NCBI GenBank assembly: GCA_044375555.1
Contig: JBILML010000002.1
Coordinates: forward strand, 1 to 64,000
Reading direction: 5' to 3'
Origin: UBA967 sp044375555
GTDB lineage: Bacteria > Verrucomicrobiota > Verrucomicrobiia > Chthoniobacterales > Terrimicrobiaceae
DNA: 64,000 bases
How positions within the stretch are numbered: the stretch's first letter is position 1; every line of letters starts with the position of its first letter. The notes below the pieces were generated by a model. It saw nothing but the letters and a program-made list of their open reading frames with translations. It searched no databases and was not told the DNA's origin. The translations under genes were made by a program, and so were the position numbers. This document shows positions 27,101 to 37,937 of the stretch, in pieces.

Positions 27101-27802
27101 CGCCCGGCCTTGAACGATCAGTTGGCGGCCGCTGAGATTTTTTACGATCACGAGATCGCCATAGCGGTAGGCGTGGAGCCGCTCCTCAGCCGTGAATCCG
27201 GGCATGACGACATCCGAGCCCTCCTCGTGGCCGAAGCTCACCATCTCGAGGGGCGAGGCGCCCGTGCTGTAGATCGAGCTGTCGGTTTTCTCGTCGGCGT
27301 TGAGTTGATAAACGATGTCAATCGCCTGAGTCGCCATGCCGAGCCGCGACATGAAAGCGTAGTAGGCCACGACCGCTTCGTTTTTCAGGCCGGCGCGGGA
27401 GATCAGGTCGTAGAGCTGCACGCCGAGAAGGATTTTCCGCTCGTCGCTCAGCTGGCCGGAGAGTTTTTGGGCCATCCCGTCGAGATCCTGCCGCTGATTC
27501 AACGCCCGCTGGAAAAGATCACGAAGCTCGGAGTAAACCGCGTCCGGGTAATCGTAGCGCAGGAAGCCGAGGCTGGAGTCGATCTCCTCCTCGATCAGGT
27601 CGCCGTCCACTTGGGAAAACGCCGCGAGCACTTGGATGAGTGTCGGCAAAAGATTCGGCCCCTCCGTGACAGTGCGCGGCTTGCGTTGGATCCGGCGGAG
27701 AGCGTGGCGGAACAGCGATTGGCCCCGCGCAGCAAGGCGCAAAATAGCCTCGAGTCGGGATTGAATCCCGCTTGGCGGTCGAGGAGCGTTGACGGAGTCC
27801 AC
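24197..27802 (-). CDS. Large ABC protein: TerB-like, FHA-like, ATPase and ABC-2 membrane domains
   Basis: 1201 residues. Order: helical TerB-like domain (about 48-140, LIQVLAAFSQVDGDLIEEEI); beta-rich region (about 195-475) with two or more FHA-like repeats (LVSNNPSLLEEDDILLSPGP; ILVRGNPVRNSASLADGDTI); ABCG-type ATPase with Walker A GASGCGKST (about 495-503), signature LSGGERKRLNIGLDM and Walker B IYLFDEPTSGL; ABC-2 permease from about 840 to 1050; a soluble loop; and a final membrane segment at the C-terminus. Probably works as a dimer; substrate unknown. The FHA-like parts suggest control by phosphorylated partners. Divergent from cysI. Confidence 0.85.
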   Translation of the reverse strand: MDSVNAPRPPSGIQSRLEAILRLAARGQSLFRHALRRIQRKPRTVTEGPNLLPTLIQVLAAFSQVDGDLIEEEIDSSLGFLRYDYPDAVYSELRDLFQRALNQRQDLDGMAQKLSGQLSDERKILLGVQLYDLISRAGLKNEAVVAYYAFMSRLGMATQAIDIVYQLNADEKTDSSIYSTGASPLEMVSFGHEEGSDVVMPGFTAEERLHAYRYGDLVIVKNLSGRQLIVQGRALEPGSFARLYTGQRVLADDVVLSYADLVFYFNAKKNVTLPEIFVAVNEDDEVTLGKDRTRDSCLQVAFGLRVRVKALRDVDAVLRGVRLSEGREVTATLEDKIVFHDDSELDLDHLRLRARSYGGRFALKASKSEYLVSNNPSLLEEDDILLSPGPGGDVLLKIKCDYDRKEGSVEVLRTDRPILVRGNPVRNSASLADGDTIRVDAGQILRCDFSERLIEEEKNLVRSLEAHDLECKFASGTVAMDGVSFTVQRGEMVCVMGASGCGKSTLLRALSGQFQPIRGEVLFNDLSLYPNHESLRKYVTYIPQYDAFDEHLTIEENLNFAAAIRAPHLGRRERIRRIDGKLAELGLNERRSSVVGSTAQKILSGGERKRLNIGLDMVSSADIYLFDEPTSGLSSKDSEHIMEIIRDMSHNKIVLVTIHQPTSRIFQMFHKAIVLDRGGKLVFFGTPLETLQYFAAEENRQAGKSSPGGCEVCGTTRPEFIFDVLETPLRDLGGDIILEENNRGQLIPARRFSPDYWRDKYEAYRLLKEVRQPATPREAAPQPQEPLPESRKGERLRMGEQFRQFGVLLRRAFLSKLRNRANLLTTVLEAPLLALLTGMVLRYSESAVYDFASAFHIPTYLFLALVVAMFLGLTNSVDDIIHDRAVLMRERNLNVNLGFYVTAKVLSLAFFAIIQCALFALIGNALLSLRDGFWIVFTAMFLTAANGAAIGLVISALVAQSKTGILIIPVVLIPQIILSGALIKYEEMNRNLDFIHVIQQWAIRHPESSMPPRSDLQVPLICEIMPTRWSYEALVYAQAKLNPLTIRQEKIQSLINEIIRAKKLTPDQADRLDDLKEALAVLSGLEASRPDVINKAFRRIDDVIAGARFDPSKFDNFGSGVSAEQLYVNQKVTDLVSKAEMEQSDYREDRHLNVFFGPMKEYLGLRAGILWFNTLVLIASTLFLFFVLYLILRSQIRVRNS

Positions 27803-27913
27803 TGGCGCGCCAACCTATCCATGCCCGCCCACCAATGCAATCCACGGCCTCGCCCAGCCAAGAATGGCATTGCCGAACGGCAGGTTTTTCAAAAGAGTGT
27901 TAAATTAGATACC

Positions 27914-29629
27914 ATGAGCACCGCCACCACTGAAGCCAAGCCACTCAGCGCCAACGAAGTCATCAAAGCCGACTCGCACCACCTCCGCGGCAACCTCGCC
28001 CAAGAACTCGCTGACACCTCCACCGCGGCCATCACGGACGATTCCGGCCAGCTCACGAAATTTCACGGACTCTATCTCCAGGACGACCGCGACCTCCGCC
28101 TCGCTCTCAAAAAAGCCGGCAAGGAAAAAGCCTTCTCGTTCATGCTCCGCGTGCGCCTCCCCGGCGGCAAGGCCACCGCCCACCAATGGCTCGTTCTTAA
28201 CAAGCTCGCGGGCGATGTTTCCTCTCCCTCGCTCCGCCTCACCACCCGCCAGACCTTCCAATTTCACGGAGTCCTCAAGGGAAATGTCAAAAAGCTCGTC
28301 CAAGGCATGCACCAGGTCCTCCTCGATTCCATCGCGGCCTGCGGCGATGTGAACCGCAATGTCATGGCCCCGCCGAATCCCGAGCGCTCCGCTGCCGCCC
28401 AGTTGGTCTACGACCACGCGAAATCCTGGAGTGAATTTGCCCTGCCAAAGACCCGCGCCTACCACGAGATCTACCTCGATGAGGAACTCGTCGCTGGCGG
28501 CGAACCCGAGCGCGAGCCGATGTATGGCGACACCTACCTTCCGCGCAAATTCAAGACCGGCTTCGTCCTCCCGCCCTCGAACGATGTGGATATCTACTCC
28601 CAAGACCTCGGCTTCATCGCCATCGTCGAGGATGGAAAGCTCCTCGGCTACAATGTCACCGTCGGCGGCGGCCTCGGCATGAGCCATGGAAATGCCGAGA
28701 CCTTCCCGCGCCTGGCCGATTGCATGGGCTTCATCACGCCAGACCTCGTCAACAAAATCGGCGAAGCCGTTCTCACCACCCAGCGCGACTTCGGCGACCG
28801 CACGAACCGCAAACACGCCCGGCTCAAATACACCATCCAGGATCGCGGCATCGAGTGGTTCAAAGGCGAGGTCGAGAAACGCTCCGGCATATCGTTCGCT
28901 CCTGCGCGCCCCGTTCATTTCACCACCATCCAGGACCCCTTCGGCTGGCACGAATGCACCGACGGCACCTGGTTCTACGGCCTCCACATCCTCAGCGGCC
29001 GCATCGTCGACAAAGAAGGCTGGCTGATGAAAACCGCCCTCCGCGAAATCGCCGAAATCCACACCGGCGACTTCCGCCTCACCCCTTCCCAAAACCTCAG
29101 CATCAGCGGCGTCACGCCCGAGATGAAGCCACGCATCGAGGCGATCCTCGCCAAACACGGCCTCGACAAGGAAAACGACCGCTCCGGCCTGCGTCTGAAC
29201 GCCCTCTCATGCGTCGCGCTACCCACCTGCGGCTTGGCCCTCGCCGAGAGCGAACGCGCCCTGCCCGAGACTTTGGAAAAATTCGAAGTTGTCCTCGACG
29301 AGAACGGCCTCCGCCACGATGCCATCAGCATCCGCATCACGGGTTGCCCGAACGGCTGCGCTCGCCCCTACCTCGGCGAGATCGGCTTCGTCGGCAAAGC
29401 TCCGAACAAATACGCGCTCTACCTTGGCGCCCGCTACGACGGCACCCGGCTCAACCGCCTTTTCTCACCCAGCACCACGATCGACGGCGCCGTCGAAATG
29501 CTCCGTCCCATCATCAAACGCTACGCCCTCGAGCGCCAATCCGGCGAAGGCTTCGGCGACTTCTGCGACCGAGCCATCCTCCCCGCCGACGCCACCTTCC
29601 ACAGCGTAGGAACTTCAGTCGCCGCGTAA
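27914..29629 (+). CDS. cysI: Assimilatory sulfite reductase, haemoprotein subunit
   Basis: 571 residues, matching CysI (about 570). Siroheme/4Fe-4S ligands: Cys pair in SCVALPTCGLALAES and pair in TGCPNGCARPYLGEIGF. Other landmarks are LRLTTRQTFQFHGV and GDFRLTPSQNLSISGV. It reduces sulfite to sulfide. A ferredoxin-dependent sulfite or nitrite reductase is possible, but the C-terminal KAPNKYALYLG favours CysI. No cysJ, cysH or cysG in the window, so the electron donor is not known. The open frame upstream to 26756 overlaps the ABC gene and is rejected; ATG 27914 gives the correct N-terminus. Confidence 0.9.
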   Translation: MSTATTEAKPLSANEVIKADSHHLRGNLAQELADTSTAAITDDSGQLTKFHGLYLQDDRDLRLALKKAGKEKAFSFMLRVRLPGGKATAHQWLVLNKLAGDVSSPSLRLTTRQTFQFHGVLKGNVKKLVQGMHQVLLDSIAACGDVNRNVMAPPNPERSAAAQLVYDHAKSWSEFALPKTRAYHEIYLDEELVAGGEPEREPMYGDTYLPRKFKTGFVLPPSNDVDIYSQDLGFIAIVEDGKLLGYNVTVGGGLGMSHGNAETFPRLADCMGFITPDLVNKIGEAVLTTQRDFGDRTNRKHARLKYTIQDRGIEWFKGEVEKRSGISFAPARPVHFTTIQDPFGWHECTDGTWFYGLHILSGRIVDKEGWLMKTALREIAEIHTGDFRLTPSQNLSISGVTPEMKPRIEAILAKHGLDKENDRSGLRLNALSCVALPTCGLALAESERALPETLEKFEVVLDENGLRHDAISIRITGCPNGCARPYLGEIGFVGKAPNKYALYLGARYDGTRLNRLFSPSTTIDGAVEMLRPIIKRYALERQSGEGFGDFCDRAILPADATFHSVGTSVAA

Positions 29630-29639
29630 ATTTTTCGCT

Positions 29640-30302
29640 ATGAAAACCCTCCTGATCGCGCTGCTTTTCGCTGCCGCCACCAGCCAACTCCACGCCCGTG
29701 GCGGTGGTGGGGAAGGCTTTGGAGGTGGAGGCTTTCACGAGGGAGGATTTGGCGAAGGCCGCGAGGACGCACCGCGATTCAACGACGAGGACCGCGATGA
29801 TGTGAATATCCAACGCGAGGGCAACGATGATTTCCGCGTGGAGGATCAAAACGGCTCCGCCAATGTCCGTGCACGGCCCGATGGTTACGACGAGGCGAAT
29901 GTGAATGTCCGCACCGCGAACGGCAAAGACTATGACACGAATGTGGTCGGTCCTGACGGCTACCGAAAAGGCTACATCTGGCAAAACGGGGGTTATGTGT
30001 CGGTGACCTGCGACCCCTTCTTTCCCTACTATGCTCCCTTCGGCCCTTGGGCCGGTTGGTCGGTCGTGACGCAGCCTGTTTATTTGGATTACCCCGTCTA
30101 TCCCACTTACCCAGTCGAGACGGCCGTCCAAGTTGCGCTTCAGCAAATCGGCCTCTACACAGGTCCAATCGATGGCCGGGTTTCTTCCTGCCAGGGCGCC
30201 ATCGAAACCTACCAGCAACAAAACGGCCTCACTGTGACGGGAACAATCAACCCCGAACTCCTAAAAGCCTTGGGCATCCAAGCAACCCCTCAAGCTTCCT
30301 GA
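29640..30302 (+). CDS. Secreted protein with C-terminal peptidoglycan-binding domain
   Basis: 220 residues. Signal peptide (MKTLLIALLFAAATSQLHA), a Gly-rich segment, an acidic middle with repeated VRARPDGYDEANVNVR-like strands, a Tyr/Pro-rich linker (PVYLDYPVYPTYPVE), and a C-terminal PG_binding_1-type domain (AVQVALQQIGLYTGPIDGRV, then GAIETYQQQNGLTVTG). It probably attaches to the cell wall. It starts 10 bases after cysI but the functional link is unclear. It converges on tonB. Confidence 0.7.
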   Translation: MKTLLIALLFAAATSQLHARGGGGEGFGGGGFHEGGFGEGREDAPRFNDEDRDDVNIQREGNDDFRVEDQNGSANVRARPDGYDEANVNVRTANGKDYDTNVVGPDGYRKGYIWQNGGYVSVTCDPFFPYYAPFGPWAGWSVVTQPVYLDYPVYPTYPVETAVQVALQQIGLYTGPIDGRVSSCQGAIETYQQQNGLTVTGTINPELLKALGIQATPQAS

Positions 30303-30317
30303 ATTGAAACAAGGGCG

Positions 30318-31271
30318 CTACTGCAGCTCGAAGTTGATGTTCACCGTGTAGCCGTCGCCGGAGCCGAGGCCGGTGGGGGGGGAGTCGATTTTGGTGACGC
30401 GGCCGAGGGCGGTGAGGACGGATTGGTCCATGATCGGGTTGCCGCTCGATTTGACGATTTCCGAGCTTTTGATCGTGCCGTCGCGGTTGATGTGGATTTT
30501 GACGGTGCAGACGAAGGATTTGTCCTGCTCGAAGATGGAGGTGGGTTGCTCCCACTGGCTGAAAAAGCGGTCGTGGATGAGGTCGTGATACCAACCGAAC
30601 TCACTGGCGGTGCCGCCGCCTCCGGATTTCGCGGCGGTGCCGGAACCGGATGCTGCGCTGCCGGGTGCTTTCGATTCGGTGAAGGCTTTCTTCTTGGCGT
30701 CGTCCGCAGCGGTGTCGGTTTTCTTTTCCGAAGATGGGGTGGCGTTGGGTTTTGGGGAGGATTTGGGAGAGGGCTTGGGGGAAGCTTTGGGTGAGGGTTT
30801 CGGAGAGGCCTTTGGTGACGGCTTGGGAGAGGCCTTCGGGGAGGGTTTGGGTGACGGTTTTGGCGAGGGTTTCGGCGTTGGTTTGGGGGTAGGTTTCGGC
30901 GTTGGCTTCGGAGTAGGAGTCGGTTTGGGAGTTGGGGTGGGCGTTGGTTTGGGAGTCGGAGTCGGGGTGGATTCGACGATGTCGGATTCCTCGGGTGTGG
31001 GTTCAGGGGTTGGTTCGGGCGTGGGTTCTGGAGTTGGCTCCGGCGTGGGTTCGGGGGTCGGCTCGGGAGTTGGTTCCGGGGTGGACTCAGGTTCGGGCTC
31101 GTCTTCGATTTCCGGTTCTGAAACTTGGCTGAAGGAGCTGGGGGAGACCCAGACGATTTCGCCTTCGGGTTTTTTCACCTCGCGGTAGGTGAAGTAGAAA
31201 ATGGCGGCTATAAGGAGGAGGTGGAAAACGGCGACGATGACGACATTCCGCCGGAATTGCGGAGTGGCCAT
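30318..31271 (-). CDS. tonB: TonB-family energy transducer with long charged Pro-rich linker
   Basis: 317 residues. One N-terminal membrane anchor (VVIVAVFHLLLIAAIFYFTY), then a periplasmic linker with an acidic block of PEPT repeats (about 50-92) followed by a basic block of PKPT/PKPSPKAS repeats (about 104-180), and a C-terminal TonB/TolA-like domain (CTVKIHINRDGTIKSSEIVK, SGNPIMDQSVLTALGRV). It passes proton-motive energy from ExbBD to outer-membrane receptors, or acts like TolA. It follows exbD by one base. No receptor gene is present. Confidence 0.87.
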   Translation of the reverse strand: MATPQFRRNVVIVAVFHLLLIAAIFYFTYREVKKPEGEIVWVSPSSFSQVSEPEIEDEPEPESTPEPTPEPTPEPTPEPTPEPTPEPTPEPTPEESDIVESTPTPTPKPTPTPTPKPTPTPKPTPKPTPKPTPKPSPKPSPKPSPKASPKPSPKASPKPSPKASPKPSPKSSPKPNATPSSEKKTDTAADDAKKKAFTESKAPGSAASGSGTAAKSGGGGTASEFGWYHDLIHDRFFSQWEQPTSIFEQDKSFVCTVKIHINRDGTIKSSEIVKSSGNPIMDQSVLTALGRVTKIDSPPTGLGSGDGYTVNINFELQ

Positions 31272-31272
31272 G

Positions 31273-31701
31273 TCAGGGAGCGGTGGATTTGTCCTCGCGG
31301 AGGGTCATGACGCCGACCTTGGCGATCCCGGCGCGTTGGAGGATGTCCATGACGGAAACGAATTGTTGGACGGGGAGTTCGAAGTGGGGCCTGACGACGA
31401 CGGCGGTGTCGGGTTTTTCGAGCTTGGCGGAGAGGAGGCGGGCTTCGAGGTCTGCGGGGGAGATGAGATCGTTGTTGAGCTTGTAGGTGTTGTTTTTGTC
31501 GATCGAGATGGTGAAGACCTCAGCGGGGTTGACCGCGCCCTTGGCGGTGGTGCTTTTGGGAACGACGAGGTCGAGGCTGTTCTCCATGAGCGGGGTGGTG
31601 ATCATGAAAATGATCAACAGCACGAAGGCGAGGTCGAGCAACGGGGTGACATTCAGCTCGGAGAGCGTCTGGAGTCCGTGTCTCGAGGAGTAGCGCCGCA
31701 T
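31273..31701 (-). CDS. exbD: Biopolymer transport protein ExbD/TolR
   Basis: 142 residues from ATG 31701, just four bases past the exbB stop; an upstream ATG at 31740 overlaps exbB and is less likely. One membrane helix with the essential Asp (LNVTPLLDLAFVLLIIFMIT), then the periplasmic ExbD domain with VVVRPHFELPVQQFVSVMDI. Partner of ExbB in the proton channel that drives TonB. Confidence 0.92.
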   Translation of the reverse strand: MRRYSSRHGLQTLSELNVTPLLDLAFVLLIIFMITTPLMENSLDLVVPKSTTAKGAVNPAEVFTISIDKNNTYKLNNDLISPADLEARLLSAKLEKPDTAVVVRPHFELPVQQFVSVMDILQRAGIAKVGVMTLREDKSTAP

Positions 31702-31705
31702 CAGG

Positions 31706-32437
31706 TCAGGGCTGGCTGCGGCGGGAGCCGAATTCCACAAAGCGGTGCTCGATCTCGGAGGAGAACTCGGCGGCGAAATTGTCGGCCTGCACGAGCATGG
31801 AGCGCACGGTGGTGACGAGGAAGTTGTAGCCGAACATGGCGGGGATCGCGACGAGGAGGCCGATGATGGTGGTGATGAGCGATCCGGAAATGCCGGGTGC
31901 CATGGCGGCTAGGTTCGCGGTGCCGGCTTGGGCGATGCCGGCGAAGGCATCCATGACGCCCCACACGGTGCCGAGAAGCCCAAGGAATGGGGCTCCGCTG
32001 ACGGCGGTGGTGAGGATGATCATCTGGGATTCGAGCTTGAGGGCGGACTCGCCGACGGCGCGTTCCATGGCGGCTTGGACGGCGCGCATTTGGGCGGGGG
32101 TGATTTTCTCGGCGATCTTCAAGCGGGCGGCGAAGGTCTCGTCGATCTCGGTGGATCCGAGCATTTGGAAGCAAAGTTCGTCGGCTCCGGCTTCGTAGAT
32201 TTCAAAAATATTCGAGCCGTCAAATCGGACATCGGCTTCGAAGAGGCGGAGGGGTTCGCGGTCTTGATGGAAGAGGTCGAGAAATCGGGCGTTCTGGCGT
32301 TGGCAGAATTTCAGAAATCGGAACTTCGTGACCATGACGGCCCAACTGAAAATGGAGGCGAGGAAGAGCGCGACCAGGATGAGTTTTCCCTCGATCGTGC
32401 TTTCCAGAAACGCGTAGACGAGACCCGAGGCGATCAT
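31706..32437 (-). CDS. exbB: Biopolymer transport protein ExbB/TolQ
   Basis: 243 residues, three membrane segments. The MotA/TolQ/ExbB core is clear: LTTAVSGAPFLGLLGTVWGV, then GISGSLITTIIGLLVAIPAM. It forms the pentameric proton channel with ExbD. First gene of exbB-exbD-tonB. The short N-terminus (IASGLVYAFLESTIEGKLIL) is TolQ-like. Confidence 0.92.
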   Translation of the reverse strand: MIASGLVYAFLESTIEGKLILVALFLASIFSWAVMVTKFRFLKFCQRQNARFLDLFHQDREPLRLFEADVRFDGSNIFEIYEAGADELCFQMLGSTEIDETFAARLKIAEKITPAQMRAVQAAMERAVGESALKLESQMIILTTAVSGAPFLGLLGTVWGVMDAFAGIAQAGTANLAAMAPGISGSLITTIIGLLVAIPAMFGYNFLVTTVRSMLVQADNFAAEFSSEIEHRFVEFGSRRSQP

Positions 32438-32552
32438 GAGGTTTTCAACACTTGGCGGCTTTGCATTGGCGAAGTGCTAAATGAACTTGGCGCTGCATGG
32501 AATGCAAAACGAATCTTTGCCATCATCACAAATATCCCCCTATAGTTTCCGC

Positions 32553-33374
32553 ATGTTGAAAAAATGTCTGCCCCTTCTTGCGGCGCTCGCGGTTTTTGCG
32601 GGGTCGGCGGGAGCCCAGTCGTTGCCTCCCAGGGAAAATCCTTACGAGGTTATCGGCAAGATTTTGCAGCCCTTTCTGGGAGTGCTTTTGACGGAGTCCA
32701 ACGGCGCGAATCGCGCGGCGGAAGTGGAGCTCGTTCTTACCGATGTGAGTGGCCGTCTGCCGAAGGAAATGAAAGGCGCGGCGCTGAAGGCTCGGGTGCA
32801 ATTTCCCGACAAGGTCTGGGTCGAAGCGCCCGTGCTGGGCGAGCAATTCACGGTCTGCCGTAATGGCGACAAGGTCTGGGCCGCGCCGGGGCGGAAGGTG
32901 GAATTTCTGCTCTCGAGTTTCCATGTGGTGCCGAAAAAACCCGCCATCGCCGGAACGCCGATCTCACTGCCGATCTCGGCCCAGCAGGCGATTTTCCTGC
33001 CGGCGCTGTTTTCCGTGCCCCGCGCCGATGTCGCGGAGGTGGAGGAGTTGAACGGCGAAACCTGCCGGGTAATATCAGCCAAGCTCATGCCGGAACTTGC
33101 GCGCTCGGTGAAGGCGGAGGATTTTCAGGCAACGCTCTGGGTCGCCGCGGGCAACAAGCTTCGCCGCCTCGAGATCGCCCGGAGGGATTTCCGCGCCACG
33201 ATCGATGTGCGGACTTTGAATTTCCTGCCGTCCCTTCCAGCGTCCGCATGGGAGCCGGCGGTGGCCGATGCCGACATTCATCGCACCGACACCTCGATGC
33301 TCGAGGGTTTGCTCTACGCCGTGATGAATTCGATCCAAGGTCCCACGGCGGGAGTGTCGCAGAACTCGCGCTGA
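32553..33374 (+). CDS. Secreted protein, LolA-like or outer-membrane-associated
   Basis: 273 residues from ATG 32553 with a signal peptide (LPLLAALAVFAGSAGAQ). The middle (VQFPDKVWVEAPVLGEQFTVC then GDKVWAAPGRKVEFLLSSF) has the alternating beta pattern of LolA/LolB-type half-barrels that bind lipid chains, but no diagnostic motif is present. Divergent from exbB. The family call is weak; secretion is well supported. Confidence 0.5.
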   Translation: MLKKCLPLLAALAVFAGSAGAQSLPPRENPYEVIGKILQPFLGVLLTESNGANRAAEVELVLTDVSGRLPKEMKGAALKARVQFPDKVWVEAPVLGEQFTVCRNGDKVWAAPGRKVEFLLSSFHVVPKKPAIAGTPISLPISAQQAIFLPALFSVPRADVAEVEELNGETCRVISAKLMPELARSVKAEDFQATLWVAAGNKLRRLEIARRDFRATIDVRTLNFLPSLPASAWEPAVADADIHRTDTSMLEGLLYAVMNSIQGPTAGVSQNSR

Positions 33375-33381
33375 GCGGGGT

Positions 33382-34419
33382 TCAATCCGCTTGGGATTTC
33401 CAAGTAAAGAGCGCGGTGAGGCTGGCGCCGATGGCTTGGGAGAGTTCTCCGAGGGCGGCGGGGACGATTTGGATTGTTCGTTGCTGGACTGGAAAAAGCC
33501 AGGGTTCGGCGGCGGCGCGGATGCCGTCGAGGTAGCGTTTGCGGAATTCCTCGGTGGTCGAGTGGGGGTCGATCAAGCCGCCGCCGATCACGACGAATTC
33601 GGCGTCGAAGGCGATCGAGAGATTGGCGACATGCAGGCCCATGGCTTTCGCTTGGAGGTCGAAAATCTCCAGCGCGAGCGGGTCGCCTTTTTGGGCGCGG
33701 GTGCGGAGGGAGAGCGCTTTTTCCTTGGGCGGAATGGCGGCGTTGTGGAGTTCGTGGCCGGGGTATTTCGGCAGGAGGTGGCTCAAATACTGCGGCAGGC
33801 CGGAGATGGTTGTGTAGGCCTCGAAGCAACCCCAGTCCCGCCCGCAACCGCAGGTGAAGCGCGGCAGGCCGAGGATTTGGAGTGGCGCGGGCATGTGGCC
33901 GGCTTCCATGCCGTTGAGCGTGTCGCCATTCAAGGATAGCCCGTCGGCTCCGGTGTAGGCGGCGCCGAGTCCCGAGCCGGGAGCGAGCATGAGGACGCCA
34001 CATTTTTTGTCGCCGCGCACATGAGCGGCCTCGGCGACTCCGCCGAAATTGCCATCGTTGCCGGTGACCACCAGGAGCGGGCGTCCGGCTTTTTGCGCGA
34101 GAGCAGCCGTATAGTCCTGAAGAAAATTCCAGCCCGCGAAGCTTTCGGGAAGATTCGACGCGCGGTCGAGCACGCCATAGCTCTGATACGGCCCAGGCAT
34201 CGCAAGACCAACGCCCTCGACCTGCGACCAAGTGAGCTGGTTTTCGGCGAGGAATTTTTCGACACCCTCGACCCATCCCTCGACGACCGCGCGCGTGCCG
34301 AGTTGGGAGTTGGTCGAGCTTTGCGCGAGGTTCAGGCTGATCGGAGAGCCATCCTCCCAAACGCCGGAGGTTTTCGAGGTGGTCGCGCCGCTATCAGTTC
34401 CGAGGAAGACTTTTTTCAT
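33382..34419 (-). CDS. ROK-family sugar kinase
   Basis: 345 residues from ATG 34419; the frame is open upstream but this start gives the ATP-binding loop at the N-terminus (MKKVFLGTDSGATTSK). ROK features: VTGNDGNFGGVAEAAH, the catalytic region GSGLGAAYTGADG, EAGHMPAP and the zinc-binding CGCGRDWGCFEAYTTISGL. It probably phosphorylates glucose or a related hexose (the HxCxCGxxGCxE element is typical of glucokinase, fructokinase or N-acetylmannosamine kinase). Divergent from ppdK, 112 bases apart. Confidence 0.85.
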   Translation of the reverse strand: MKKVFLGTDSGATTSKTSGVWEDGSPISLNLAQSSTNSQLGTRAVVEGWVEGVEKFLAENQLTWSQVEGVGLAMPGPYQSYGVLDRASNLPESFAGWNFLQDYTAALAQKAGRPLLVVTGNDGNFGGVAEAAHVRGDKKCGVLMLAPGSGLGAAYTGADGLSLNGDTLNGMEAGHMPAPLQILGLPRFTCGCGRDWGCFEAYTTISGLPQYLSHLLPKYPGHELHNAAIPPKEKALSLRTRAQKGDPLALEIFDLQAKAMGLHVANLSIAFDAEFVVIGGGLIDPHSTTEEFRKRYLDGIRAAAEPWLFPVQQRTIQIVPAALGELSQAIGASLTALFTWKSQAD

Positions 34420-34531
34420 GGGTGGATTTTGTTTTTTTCTATCGCCCGCGAACCAAAATGGAACGCCTAAAATCGCCCCGCGCACCACATTGACAGCCCG
34501 ATCGCATGTGCTAAACCTTGCGGCCCATTTT

Positions 34532-37276
<2,745 letters not shown>

Positions 37277-37292
37277 TCCGCTTTCCCCTTAA

Positions 37293-37330
37293 AAAACCGC
37301 CCGGTGGCCTCAAAAGCCCCGGGCGGTTTT
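37293..37330 (+). terminator. Rho-independent terminator after ppdK
   Basis: A 12-base stem, AAAACCGCCCGG at 37293-37304 and CCGGGCGGTTTT at 37319-37330, with a 14-base loop, ending in a T tract (GTTTTTGTTT) 17 bases after the ppdK stop. The A tract on the left arm would let it act on both strands. Confidence 0.85.
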
Positions 37331-37360
37331 TGTTTATGAAAAACATTTGACTGGGTGCCT

Positions 37361-37666
37361 ATGAGGCATCCATTTTTGGCTGTGCGCTTCGACTGGGATA
37401 CGGAAAAAAACGAGTGGTTGAAAAAAGAGCGGAATATCTCTTTTGAAGATATCGCTATGCTGCTGGCAGTAGGGCAGCTTTGGAAAACAGCCGCGCATCC
37501 GAACCCAAAGAAATATCCCAACCAACGGGTTTTTCTCGTGCCTGTTGATGGATACATTTTTTTCGTCCCCTTTGTGATTGAGAACGATACGGTTTTTCTC
37601 AAAACCGCCTTTCCCCACCGAAAAGCAACCCGCGACTATTTGAAGGAAATCAATGAAAACAAATAA
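37361..37666 (+). CDS. BrnT-like toxin
   Basis: 101 residues from ATG 37361 (GTG 37355 is two codons upstream). VRFDWDTEKNEWLKKERNIS then FEDIAMLLA is the BrnT pattern (FDWDxxKxxxNxxKHxxxF), with the longer middle part (HPNPKKYPNQRVFLVPVDGY) seen in a sub-branch. BrnT folds like RelE ribonucleases. The C-terminal FLKTAFPHRKATRDYL fits this branch. It overlaps the following antitoxin gene by 14 bases. Confidence 0.78.
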   Translation: MRHPFLAVRFDWDTEKNEWLKKERNISFEDIAMLLAVGQLWKTAAHPNPKKYPNQRVFLVPVDGYIFFVPFVIENDTVFLKTAFPHRKATRDYLKEINENK

Positions 37667-37925
37667 GGAAGAAAAACAACTCGCAGATGCCTACGATGAT
37701 GGGACCCTCCAAGTGGAGTCGCCATCGCATGATCTTTTGGCGCTTCTCGCCAAGGCTGGGGAGAACACATTCAAGAAAGACAAGCGGATCAACATCCGTT
37801 TGAGTAGTCACGACTTGATCGGAATCCAGCGCAGAGCCGCCAGAAAAGGAGTTCCTTACCAAGCACTGATCTCGGGGTTGATTCACCAATATGTTGAGGG
37901 GGATCTTCTGGAAGCGACGAAGTGA
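37653..37925 (+). CDS. Antitoxin of the BrnT-like pair, ribbon-helix-helix type
   Basis: 90 residues. The C-terminal DKRINIRLSSHDLIGIQRRA and GVPYQALISGLIHQYVEG form a CopG/BrnA-type ribbon-helix-helix DNA-binding domain; the N-terminal part likely binds the toxin. It starts inside the toxin gene (14-base overlap), toxin first as in BrnTA. Confidence 0.8.
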   Translation: MKTNKEEKQLADAYDDGTLQVESPSHDLLALLAKAGENTFKKDKRINIRLSSHDLIGIQRRAARKGVPYQALISGLIHQYVEGDLLEATK

Positions 37926-37937
37926 AATGAAATCCTC

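Noticed and set aside
26756..27913. Long plus-strand open frame upstream of cysI, making a 957-residue protein
   Set aside because: It is the antisense shadow of the ABC gene; the CysI N-terminus begins at ATG 27914 and the extension has no domain.
30700..31090. Repeated DNA that might look like a CRISPR or minisatellite array
   Set aside because: The period comes from codons for Pro-Lys/Pro-Glu repeats inside tonB; no spacers or constant repeat length.
30610..31188. Gly/Val-rich plus-strand frame of 192 residues
   Set aside because: Exact antisense of the tonB Pro-rich repeats, not a secreted repeat protein.
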